From NCBI GenBank assembly GCA_963981505.1, contig CAXCEI010000002.1:1-64000 (forward strand): a DNA stretch of 64,000 nt, written 5' to 3'. Shown here one piece after another: positions 37,374 through 45,810 of this stretch (positions are counted from its first letter, which is position 1; every line of letters starts with the position of its first letter). Source of the stretch: OPU3-GD-OMZ sp001901525 (GTDB lineage: Bacteria; Pseudomonadota; Gammaproteobacteria; Methylococcales; Methylomonadaceae). Made by a program: the position numbers and the translations under genes. The notes below the pieces were generated by a model. It was given only the letters and a program-made list of their open reading frames with translations. It had not been told where the DNA came from and ran no database searches.

Positions 37374-38500
37374 TAGTCAAGAACGTTAATTAATGCATCA
37401 ATGAAAAACGTATTTTCTGATTCCGTGCCAATGCTAATTCTCAAAAAATTTGGCAAGCCATAGTTGGCTATAGGCCTGACGATGACCCCTGCTTTCAATA
37501 AGTCCTCATAAATAGTCATCGCGGAACGCCCTAAATTAACCGTAATAAAATTACCTTTAGAGGGAATCCAGCTAAGCCCTAAAGCTGTAAACGCGTTAGT
37601 TAACTGCACCATCCCCTGTTGATTTAATGCAATAGTTTCATTCAGATATTCACTATCGGCCAAAGAAACTTCTGCTGCTGAAAGCGCCATTAAATTAGTA
37701 TTAAAGGGCTGGCGAACACGATTTAGTAAATCAGCTATTTCAGCGCTTGAGACACTGTATCCGATTCTCATCCCTGCTAACCCATAGGCTTTAGAAAATG
37801 TACGTGTAATGATTAAATTAGGGAAAAGTGTTAACCAGGCAATTGAATCCGAACGTTCATCAGGACTAACATACTCAAAATACGCCTCATCTAAGACACA
37901 AATAACATGTTCTGGAAGCTCAGTAAGAAAACCATACAGTTGTGAGGTCGTTAAGAAAGTACCGGTTGGATTGTTAGGGTTAGCAATAAACACTACTTTG
38001 GTTTTATTATTCACCAACCTTAACATCGCAGACAAGTCATGCCCATAACACGGATACTCACCCCCTGCGGATGCTTTTGAAATGACAGCTTGTGCCCCCA
38101 CAGCTTGGGTAACAATCGGATAAACAGCAAACGCATATTCAGAAAAAATAACTTCACACTGCTCTGATATAAATGTTCGGGCAATAATCTCCAACACATC
38201 ATTAGAACCATTACCCAAGGTAATTTGGGCTGTCGCAACCGCAAGTTTTTTAGCCAAGGCCGTCTTCAGAGAAAAACCATTACCATCGGGGTAACGAGAA
38301 GCCTCAGTCAGCACCTCACGTACAGCCGACAACACTTTCCCACTCGGGCCCTTCGGATTTTCATTCGAGGCCAGTTTAACAATTCTGGACAAGCCTAATT
38401 CTCTTTCAAGCTCACCCATGGGTTTTCCAGGTTGATAAGGTATTAACGCCTGTACACCTGCCAGTGCCAACTGATAAATCTGACTCGTTTCTGAATTCAT
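37373..38500 (-). CDS. hisC: Histidinol-phosphate / aromatic aminotransferase HisC
   Basis: This class I/II PLP enzyme has SNENPKGPS near 42-50, NPNNPTG in the middle, and the Schiff-base lysine in TFSKAYGLAGMRIGY. Located between pheA and tyrA, it is probably the HisC2 type that also transaminates aromatic keto acids; this is inferred from context. 375 residues, normal length. Confidence 0.93.
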   Translation of the reverse strand: MNSETSQIYQLALAGVQALIPYQPGKPMGELERELGLSRIVKLASNENPKGPSGKVLSAVREVLTEASRYPDGNGFSLKTALAKKLAVATAQITLGNGSNDVLEIIARTFISEQCEVIFSEYAFAVYPIVTQAVGAQAVISKASAGGEYPCYGHDLSAMLRLVNNKTKVVFIANPNNPTGTFLTTSQLYGFLTELPEHVICVLDEAYFEYVSPDERSDSIAWLTLFPNLIITRTFSKAYGLAGMRIGYSVSSAEIADLLNRVRQPFNTNLMALSAAEVSLADSEYLNETIALNQQGMVQLTNAFTALGLSWIPSKGNFITVNLGRSAMTIYEDLLKAGVIVRPIANYGLPNFLRISIGTESENTFFIDALINVLD

Positions 38501-38509
38501 GAAATTTAA

Positions 38510-39595
38510 TTAAATGACAGCTTTAGGATAAGACCCTAAGATGGTCAACTTATTGACTGACCCTTCCAATTCACTCAATGCCTGAGAGACCTTTTCATTT
38601 TCAATATGCCCTTCAATATCAATAAAAAAAACATATTCCCAAAGGCCTTGGCGCGAAGGACGCGATTCAATGCGCGTCATACTGATATTATATTTTGCAA
38701 ACGGTTGTAAGATCTTATGTAAAGCACCCGATTGATTACCCGTTGAAAGCAACAAGGTTGTCTTGTCATCGCCGGTTTTAGAAGCCGTTTGCTCACCAAT
38801 AATCAAAAATCGCGTGATATTCTCTGTTTCGTCTTCGATATTACGGTGTAAGATATTCAACCCATACAGTTCTGCTGCAACCACCGGGGCAATCGCAGCA
38901 CTACCTGCTTGCTCCGCTGCTAATTTTGCTGCTTCCGCATTACTGCTCACTGACTGCTGTACTACACCGGGCAAATGATCATTCAGCCATTTCTGACATT
39001 GTGCTAACGACTGCTCATGTGAGAAGACCGTTGAAATTGCCTCCAAATTATCTTCCCGAGTCATTAAGTTTTGGTTAACCCGTATCTCAACCTCACCACA
39101 AATACTTAATTCAGATTTAGCAAATCGATCTAAGGTATGCGTAATTACCCCCCCTGTAGAATTTTCAACTGGGACCACACCAAATTGACAATGCTTATTT
39201 TCTACAGACCAAAAAATATCATTAATTGATGAGACGGCAACACACTGCGCACCTTGACCGAAATGCTTCACTGCAGCTTGCTGGGTAAACGTTCCCTCCG
39301 GCCCTAAATACGCAACCGCCAAGGGTTTTTCCAAAGCCAGACAAGCTGACATGAGCTCTCGAAAAAAACTCATGGCAACCTCATCATCCAGCGGACCTTC
39401 ATTAATCTCTCTGATCCGTCTAAGCACTAATGCTTCTCGGTCCGGGCGATAAAAGCAGCCGTCATCGCCAGCAGCCATTTTTGTCTTAGCAACCTCGATG
39501 GCTAGCTTAGCACGCTGATTAATCAAAGCCAGAATACTCTGATCAATCTGATCAATTTTAACTCTTAATTCATTTAAGGGTAAGACGGAGGTCAT
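38510..39595 (-). CDS. pheA: Bifunctional chorismate mutase / prephenate dehydratase
   Basis: The 361-residue protein joins an AroQ chorismate mutase (about 1-90), a prephenate dehydratase domain starting AYLGPEGTFTQQA, with ENITRF near its end, and a C-terminal ACT domain (ESRPSRQGLWEY) that senses phenylalanine. It is the committed step to phenylalanine and follows serC by 16 bases. Confidence 0.97.
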   Translation of the reverse strand: MTSVLPLNELRVKIDQIDQSILALINQRAKLAIEVAKTKMAAGDDGCFYRPDREALVLRRIREINEGPLDDEVAMSFFRELMSACLALEKPLAVAYLGPEGTFTQQAAVKHFGQGAQCVAVSSINDIFWSVENKHCQFGVVPVENSTGGVITHTLDRFAKSELSICGEVEIRVNQNLMTREDNLEAISTVFSHEQSLAQCQKWLNDHLPGVVQQSVSSNAEAAKLAAEQAGSAAIAPVVAAELYGLNILHRNIEDETENITRFLIIGEQTASKTGDDKTTLLLSTGNQSGALHKILQPFAKYNISMTRIESRPSRQGLWEYVFFIDIEGHIENEKVSQALSELEGSVNKLTILGSYPKAVI

Positions 39596-39611
39596 AAGAT
39601 TATGCTATTGG

Positions 39612-40688
39612 CTAGTGAGTTCGCTCAAATTCTTTCATAAACTGTATTAATTTATCCACACCTTTCTCAGGCATTGCATTATATATGCTGGCACGAACAC
39701 CGCCGACAGAGCGATGACCTTTTAATTCTACCATCCCGTTATCACTGGCTTTAAGCAAAAACTCTGGCAATAAGTCAGGGTTCGATAAAACAAAGGGGAC
39801 ATTCATTCTAGAACGATAGCCCACGTCAATATTATTTTCATATAATGCAGAATCATCAATCGCCTGATATAACTTGTCAGACTTACTAATATTAATCTTC
39901 TCGATCGCACTCACGCCGCCTAAATCCTCAAGCCAATCCAACATTAGGCTTAATAAGTACCAGTTATAAGTAGCTGGCGTATTTAACATTGAATCACTGG
40001 CTGCTTGTTGTGCATAACTAAAAACCGATGGAAGTGCTGGGTTTTGCGCTGCCAACAAATCATCTCGAACGATAACTACAGTGACCCCTGCAGGGCCCAT
40101 GTTTTTCTGAGAACCGGCGTAAATCAATCCAAACTTATTAACATCCAAGACCCGCGAAAGAATATTAGACGACATATCCGCCACTAACGGCAACCCTACT
40201 TCTGGAATAAAGGAGAATTCAACACCGTTAATAGTTTCGTTACTGGTGTAGTGTAAATAAGCGGCTTGATCATCAAGCTGCCATTGCTCAACAGCTGGGA
40301 CAGTAGAATAGCCACCGTCTTCACCACTGGCTGAAACCGTTACCTCACAATATTTTTTAGCCTCACTAATAGCTTTTTTTGACCATGCTCCTGAATTGAT
40401 ATAACACGCAGTCTGTTTACCTTGTAATAAGTTCATCGGAATCATTGCAAACTGTGCCGTCGCCCCTCCTTGCAAAAATAACACTTTATAGTTGTCAGGA
40501 ATACCCATAACTGACCTGAGTGAGGACTCAAGTTTTTGTGCAATCGATAAAAAAGACTTACCACGATGACTCATCTCCATAACGGATTGACCACTATTTT
40601 GCCAATTGAGCAATTCATCTTTGGCTCGATTTAAAACAACCTCTGGCAGCATCGACGGTCCTGCACTAAAATTTAACACTCTGCTCAT
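39612..40688 (-). CDS. serC: Phosphoserine aminotransferase
   Basis: SerC makes phosphoserine and also acts in pyridoxine synthesis. The 358-residue class V enzyme starts LNFSAGPSMLP and has the PLP lysine in AGSQKNMGPAG. Its ATG shares one base with the gyrA stop (TAATG), so the two are translationally coupled. Confidence 0.97.
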   Translation of the reverse strand: MSRVLNFSAGPSMLPEVVLNRAKDELLNWQNSGQSVMEMSHRGKSFLSIAQKLESSLRSVMGIPDNYKVLFLQGGATAQFAMIPMNLLQGKQTACYINSGAWSKKAISEAKKYCEVTVSASGEDGGYSTVPAVEQWQLDDQAAYLHYTSNETINGVEFSFIPEVGLPLVADMSSNILSRVLDVNKFGLIYAGSQKNMGPAGVTVVIVRDDLLAAQNPALPSVFSYAQQAASDSMLNTPATYNWYLLSLMLDWLEDLGGVSAIEKINISKSDKLYQAIDDSALYENNIDVGYRSRMNVPFVLSNPDLLPEFLLKASDNGMVELKGHRSVGGVRASIYNAMPEKGVDKLIQFMKEFERTH

Positions 40689-43258
40689 TAAAATTCTTCT
40701 CCTTTATCATGTCTTTCTTCTGAAATGTCATCAGGCAATCCCGCAATTCGGTCTACCCCAACTACTCGTTCATTCTTACCTAATTTAATGATAGTGACAC
40801 CTTGCGTATTTCTGCCCACTACCGTGATTTCATTAATCCGTGTTCTCACCAGTGTGCCTGCATCGGTAATCAACATAATTTCATCATCATCTGAAACCAA
40901 AACAGCTCCCACAACATCGCCATTACGCTCTGTAGTTTGAATAGCAATAACGCCCTGGCCACCGCGTTTGTGGCAAGGGAAATCAGATAATCGTGTACGC
41001 TTACCAAAACCATTTTCAGTGATACTCAACACCGTTCCTCCGGTGGCTATAATTAACGAAATAACCTGCTGGTCTTGCGCTAACCGGATACCCCTAACAC
41101 CCGCTGCCGTTCTACCCATAGAACGGACATCTGTTTCATTAAAACAAACTGATTTACCGGCACTACTAAATAAAAGAACATCTTGTTCACCATCAGTAAT
41201 CGCGACCCCCACCAAACGATCATTTTCTTTCAGGTCGATCGCAATTTTACCGCTGGCACGCTGCCGCTTAAACTCAATTAATGGCGTTTTCTTAACTGTC
41301 CCTTGTGCGGTTGCCATAAATATATATTGATTTTCTGTATATTCACGAACTGGCAAAATAGCATTAATCCGTTCATTTTTATCCAGATTAAACAAATTAA
41401 CAAAGGGTTTGCCCCTTGAATTTCTACTTGCAGACGGCAATTGATACGTCTTCAACCAATAAACTTTACCGGCACTGGAAAAACATAAAATAATGTCATG
41501 GGTATTAGTAACAATAATCTGATCAATAAAGTCAGCATCTTTAGTTTTAGTGGCAGATTTACCGCGCCCACCTCGTCGCTGTGATTTATAAGTTTCCAGA
41601 GATTGCGATTTCACATAGCCTTCATGCGATACGGTCACAACAACATCTTCTTCCGTAATAAGGTCCTCAGCTGACAAATTAAGATGCTCTTGAAGAATCT
41701 CAGTCCGGCGTTCATCCGAAAATTGCTCTTTAATGCTTTCGAGTTCTTCCCGTATAACGGTCATTAACCGCTGACTACTGGATAAAATACCCAAATAATC
41801 ATCGATTTGTTCCAATAAGCTTTGATATTCCGTAACGATTTTCTCTTGCTCAAGACCTGTCAGGCGATGTAGCTGGAGATTTAGAATAGCCTGTGCTTGT
41901 TCTGCAGAAAGACGGTACTGTTGACCGTGAATCCCAAATTCTTCTGGCAACCCGTCAGGTCTTGAACGAGCAGCATCAGCGCTTTCAAGCAAGGTAGAAA
42001 CAATGCCAGATGCCCACGTTTGAGCCAACAAGCCCACTTTCGCTTCAGCCGGATTCTTAGCGGCCTTAATCAAGGCAATCATTTCATCGATATTAGCCAT
42101 GGCCACAGCAAGGCCTTCAAGCAGATGAGCCCGCTCCCGTGCTTTCCTTAAATTATAAATGGTTCTTCGGGTAACAACTTCGCGGCGATGGTCAATAAAG
42201 GCGGCCAAAACCTCTTTTAAATTCATGCACTTAGGCCGACCATTAATCAACGCCACCATGTTGATGCCAAAAACGGCCTGCAACTGGGTGTTTTGATACA
42301 AATTATTTAAAATAACAGCCGGCACTTCACCACGGCGTAACTCAATCACCATGCGCATACCATCTTTATCAGACTCATCGCGCAAAGCCGTTATGCCTTC
42401 TAACTTCCCTTCTTTAACTAAGAATGCTATTTTTTCCAGCAATCTCGCTTTATTAACTTGATAGGGTAATTCGGTCACAACAATTGCATACTTGCCACTA
42501 TCACCACTCTCTTCGAAACTGGCTCTGGCCCTCAAATAAATCTTACCTCTTCCGGTTAAATACGCATCACGTATTCCTTGCGCGCCATTAATCATCGCTG
42601 CGGTTGGAAAATCAGGTCCTGGGACATGAGCCATTAAGTCCATAGCGTCAAGATCTGGATTCTCTATAAGCGCTAGACAAGCATTAATAACCTCGCCTAA
42701 ATTATGCGGTGGGATATTCGTGGCCATCCCCACGGCAATGCCTGTTGAACCATTAATGAGTAAAGTCGGCACTTTTGTCGGCAAAACAGCGGGTTCACTT
42801 TCTGACTCGTCATAATTGAGAATAAAGTCAACCGTCTCTTTATCTAAATCAGCCAGTAGCTCATGAGCAATCTTAGCCATTCTGACTTCGGTATAACGCA
42901 TCGCCGCAGGCGAGTCTCCATCGACCGAACCAAAGTTCCCTTGCCCATCGACCATCAAATAACGCATTGCAAAAGGTTGCGCCATCCTAACAATAGTATC
43001 GTAGACCGCTGAGTCACCGTGGGGATGGTATTTACCGATCACATCACCAACCACCCGGGCTGACTTTTTATAGGGTTTATTCCAGTCAGTCCCCAACTCA
43101 CGCATCGCATATAATACTCTGCGATGAACCGGTTTAAGACCATCTCTCACATCAGGTAACGCTCGGCCCACAATAACGCTCATTGCATAATCCAGATAAG
43201 ACTGCTTCATCTCATCTTCTAGATTGACCGGTACTATTTCTTTAGCAAATTCAGACAT
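40688..43258 (-). CDS. gyrA: DNA gyrase subunit A
   Basis: GyrA cuts and rejoins DNA for supercoiling. The 856-residue protein keeps E. coli numbering at key places: S83 and D87 of the quinolone-resistance region are wild type, catalytic tyrosine is Y122. The GyrA box QRRGGRG and the beta-pinwheel C-terminal domain are present. No Shine-Dalgarno sequence is visible; the start is preceded by ATGAATAAATAAT and a hairpin leader. It is followed without a gap by serC. Confidence 0.98.
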   Translation of the reverse strand: MSEFAKEIVPVNLEDEMKQSYLDYAMSVIVGRALPDVRDGLKPVHRRVLYAMRELGTDWNKPYKKSARVVGDVIGKYHPHGDSAVYDTIVRMAQPFAMRYLMVDGQGNFGSVDGDSPAAMRYTEVRMAKIAHELLADLDKETVDFILNYDESESEPAVLPTKVPTLLINGSTGIAVGMATNIPPHNLGEVINACLALIENPDLDAMDLMAHVPGPDFPTAAMINGAQGIRDAYLTGRGKIYLRARASFEESGDSGKYAIVVTELPYQVNKARLLEKIAFLVKEGKLEGITALRDESDKDGMRMVIELRRGEVPAVILNNLYQNTQLQAVFGINMVALINGRPKCMNLKEVLAAFIDHRREVVTRRTIYNLRKARERAHLLEGLAVAMANIDEMIALIKAAKNPAEAKVGLLAQTWASGIVSTLLESADAARSRPDGLPEEFGIHGQQYRLSAEQAQAILNLQLHRLTGLEQEKIVTEYQSLLEQIDDYLGILSSSQRLMTVIREELESIKEQFSDERRTEILQEHLNLSAEDLITEEDVVVTVSHEGYVKSQSLETYKSQRRGGRGKSATKTKDADFIDQIIVTNTHDIILCFSSAGKVYWLKTYQLPSASRNSRGKPFVNLFNLDKNERINAILPVREYTENQYIFMATAQGTVKKTPLIEFKRQRASGKIAIDLKENDRLVGVAITDGEQDVLLFSSAGKSVCFNETDVRSMGRTAAGVRGIRLAQDQQVISLIIATGGTVLSITENGFGKRTRLSDFPCHKRGGQGVIAIQTTERNGDVVGAVLVSDDDEIMLITDAGTLVRTRINEITVVGRNTQGVTIIKLGKNERVVGVDRIAGLPDDISEERHDKGEEF

Positions 43259-43278
43259 ATTATTTATTCATAAAAGAA

Positions 43279-43309
43279 ATGCCGGGTTAGCAACACACTA
43301 AACCGGCAT
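43279..43309 (-). promoter_or_regulatory. Hairpin in the gyrA leader
   Basis: Twelve-base arms (43279-43290 and 43298-43309) pair with a single G-A mismatch around a 7-base loop, ending about 20 bases before the gyrA ATG. On the minus strand it is followed by a T-rich tail, so it could act as an attenuator or a translation-modulating stem. Confidence 0.55.
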
Positions 43310-43387
43310 GACTTGTAAAAATCATGGAAAAGTAGACTACGCCAGATATCCCTTACGGGCACTTAGCATAGGTAGGAAATTTTGAAT

Positions 43388-43416
43388 ATTATAACAAAAA
43401 CTGGCTTTTTTATGAA
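43388..43416 (-). promoter_or_regulatory. Sigma-70-type promoter of gyrA
   Basis: On the minus strand TTCATA (43411-43416) is followed after 17 bases by a perfect TATAAT (43388-43393). It predicts a leader of about 120 bases that contains the hairpin described above. Confidence 0.65.
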
Positions 43417-43432
43417 CCTATACCAGAGACTT

Positions 43433-44152
43433 TTAAATAAATAACTCATCCAAAAAATGCTGCATCGATAGCCAAGAGCGATTATCTGCAGTGCGGTTAA
43501 AAACCGTACCAAAATCTGGGTCATTCGCTAAAGGATTCGTAAATGCATGCATCGTTTTTCCATAATGATGAAACTGCCAGTCAGCACCTGATCGGGTTAA
43601 CTCTCGTTGTAACCCGAGCACCTGATCCGCTGGAACCATAGGGTCATCATGGCCATGTAAAACCAATATTTTGGCACTTATTTCAGGTTGCGGTATATTA
43701 TCAGCCGGCATCAGCAAACCGTGAAAACTAATAACCCCTTGTATTTGAGCACCTGTTCGCGCTAAATCCAAAACACATAAACCACCAAAACAAAAACCAA
43801 TTGCAGCAATCTTATTTTTATCTGCAAAAGGCACAAGGCTCACTGTATTCAATGCAGCACAGATTCGCCGTTGTAACAAGGCTCGACTCTCAATAAAAGG
43901 CTGCATTAATTGGGCATTATCATCCGGGCCACTCCCTAAAACGCCCTTCCCATACATATCTAACGCAAAACCGATGTAACCCATTTTTGCCAGACGCCGC
44001 GCTTTTTCTTCTACAAAATTGTCGCGCCCGCCCCAGGCGTGAGCAATCATAACAATCGGCCGACACCCCTGGAATGCAGGGTCATAAGCAAAAAAACCCT
44101 CCAAAAGGGTCTCATTGTCGTAATAGTCTATCGTTGTCGTTGTTATCGCCAT
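43433..44152 (-). CDS. Dienelactone hydrolase family protein
   Basis: An alpha/beta hydrolase of 239 residues with the Cys nucleophile C121 in GFCFGG, Asp at D169/D170 in HGHDDPMVP and H202 in MHAFTNP, the Cys-Asp-His triad of the dienelactone hydrolase family. The true substrate is unknown; no aromatic-degradation genes are near. It lies six bases after the Dabb-domain gene, probably in one unit with it and the phosphatase. Confidence 0.9.
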   Translation of the reverse strand: MAITTTTIDYYDNETLLEGFFAYDPAFQGCRPIVMIAHAWGGRDNFVEEKARRLAKMGYIGFALDMYGKGVLGSGPDDNAQLMQPFIESRALLQRRICAALNTVSLVPFADKNKIAAIGFCFGGLCVLDLARTGAQIQGVISFHGLLMPADNIPQPEISAKILVLHGHDDPMVPADQVLGLQRELTRSGADWQFHHYGKTMHAFTNPLANDPDFGTVFNRTADNRSWLSMQHFLDELFI

Positions 44153-44158
44153 AACCGA

Positions 44159-44554
44159 TTATTGGCTACTGAAATTATAAGTAATCATCTTCCGCACGAT
44201 CGGCAGTAACTGTTTCTTGATGACCTGTTGATGCAGCGGCGAATTCATATAAGCATCCATTGCCTGTTGATTTTCTAGCGTGACAGAAACGGCTACATCA
44301 TAACTCGTATCCACCGCATGCCCACCATCACGTTTAACAACACCAACATGCCTGTTAATAATACCCGGGCTATTATTAAGTTTCCGGCTAACATCTAGAA
44401 ATTTTTGTCGCTGCACGGCATCACCGGACTTGTTTAACCAAACGATAATCACATGGGTGATTTTTTTATCACGCTCACTTGAGCAAACAACACTTGAAGA
44501 AAAACAAGCCGTGAGGATCAAAGCACAAAGCACATAACGCCCCTCCCGCTTCAT
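44159..44554 (-). CDS. Dabb-domain (stress-responsive A/B barrel) lipoprotein
   Basis: The 131-residue protein has a short signal with a possible lipobox ending at C17 (ILTAC), then a Dabb ferredoxin-like domain starting ITHVIIVWL. Dabb domains form dimers and are found in stress proteins and small enzymes; here the export signal is the notable point. It overlaps the phosphatase gene by four bases. Confidence 0.75.
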   Translation of the reverse strand: MKREGRYVLCALILTACFSSSVVCSSERDKKITHVIIVWLNKSGDAVQRQKFLDVSRKLNNSPGIINRHVGVVKRDGGHAVDTSYDVAVSVTLENQQAMDAYMNSPLHQQVIKKQLLPIVRKMITYNFSSQ

Positions 44555-45033
44555 GCCAATACCTTTTGTGCTTTGAGTGTAGCAAGAAAGGCCTCTGACG
44601 CGGCCTCCACTAAGTCTAAAACCTTCTCAAAACCAAACTGCCCACCATAATAAGGGTCAGGAACTTCACGAGTATTTAATTCAGGCGCAAAATCTAAGAA
44701 ATAGTGTATTTTAGACTGATAATCCACCGGGCAGGCAGCGCTCAGAATCTCGAAATTATCCTGATCCATAGCCAGAATATAATCAAAATCCTCAAAGTCA
44801 CCTCGGATAAATTTTCGTGCTCGCTGCTGCGATAAATCGACCTCTCGGCGCATAGCCGCCTGCTGGGCTCGAAAGTCGGGTGCATCGCCGACATGATAGG
44901 CATGCGTTCCCGCTGAAGCGACGGTAAAACAATGCGCTAAACCATAGGTTGAAATTGTTTTTTTAAACACACCTTCTGCTGTCGGCGAACGACAGATATT
45001 ACCCATACAAACAAATAAAACTTTAATCTTCAT
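44551..45033 (-). CDS. Low-molecular-weight protein tyrosine phosphatase
   Basis: A 160-residue phosphatase with the CX5R loop VCMGNICRS (C9, R15) near the N-terminus and the acid-loop DP in VPDPYYGG near residue 120. Members act on protein phosphotyrosine or on arsenate; nothing nearby (no Wzc-type kinase, no ars genes) selects between these. It follows zipA. Confidence 0.92.
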   Translation of the reverse strand: MKIKVLFVCMGNICRSPTAEGVFKKTISTYGLAHCFTVASAGTHAYHVGDAPDFRAQQAAMRREVDLSQQRARKFIRGDFEDFDYILAMDQDNFEILSAACPVDYQSKIHYFLDFAPELNTREVPDPYYGGQFGFEKVLDLVEAASEAFLATLKAQKVLA

Positions 45034-45159
45034 CTTATTAACCTTGCATCAAACCTATCAAACCTTTTACGGATAATTATCGCCACGAACCAAACTCAAA
45101 AACAACCCAGAAGCCATCAACAATATTTTAATGTAGCTACTGTAAACACAGTATTAACG

Positions 45160-45810
45160 CTAACCCAAGGTACGGCGAATCGCTTGGATGGATTGTGAAC
45201 TGGATAGGCCATGATCAGCATCTCTGACTTCCCCATCAAGAACATGAGCAATATGATTAATTGATGCAACCAACTGATCAAAACAATGAACCGGATCATC
45301 CACCTCATCGGGTTGCATAAAGAACACCACCCCCGGACAAAAAAACTCAGCCATCTCATCTATAGGAAAAACACCCGGCTCAACAAGACAAGCGATACTA
45401 AAGCGAACTTCATTCTTGGGACTAATACTTTGAAAAATCTGTAAATCGGTATAAATCAAGCCTAAAACTTCAAATTCTTTTTGCAAAGAAAACCCGTTAA
45501 AGCCTTGTTCTGAGCTGGCCACAACACTCAATTGAATAAATGCCGGCGCTCCAATATTCTCATTTTCGTTACGTTCATCGCCCCACTCATCACTTGGCTG
45601 ATCTACAACATCAATCGGAACAATATCAAACGCATCATGTTCCGTATTAATCACAAGTGAGTCATCAATTGACCCTAGCCCTCTATCGCCTTTATTGAAT
45701 AAATGGCGACTCCGTGAGGGTTTGTTTTTTATATAAGCGACCGTTAAAAAACCAAATACGACCACTAACCCCAAACCTATTATCACTAATCTCAGTAAAT
45801 CTTTATCCAT
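45160..45810 (-). CDS. zipA: Cell division protein ZipA (short linker)
   Basis: ZipA anchors FtsZ to the membrane. The 216-residue protein has an N-terminal membrane segment (about 7-26), an acidic linker of only ~60 residues and a C-terminal FtsZ-binding domain starting PAFIQLSVVA. E. coli ZipA has 328 residues with a long Pro/Gln linker, so this is a short form. Its start shares one base with the smc stop. The ligA that often follows zipA is not here. Confidence 0.9.
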   Translation of the reverse strand: MDKDLLRLVIIGLGLVVVFGFLTVAYIKNKPSRSRHLFNKGDRGLGSIDDSLVINTEHDAFDIVPIDVVDQPSDEWGDERNENENIGAPAFIQLSVVASSEQGFNGFSLQKEFEVLGLIYTDLQIFQSISPKNEVRFSIACLVEPGVFPIDEMAEFFCPGVVFFMQPDEVDDPVHCFDQLVASINHIAHVLDGEVRDADHGLSSSQSIQAIRRTLG

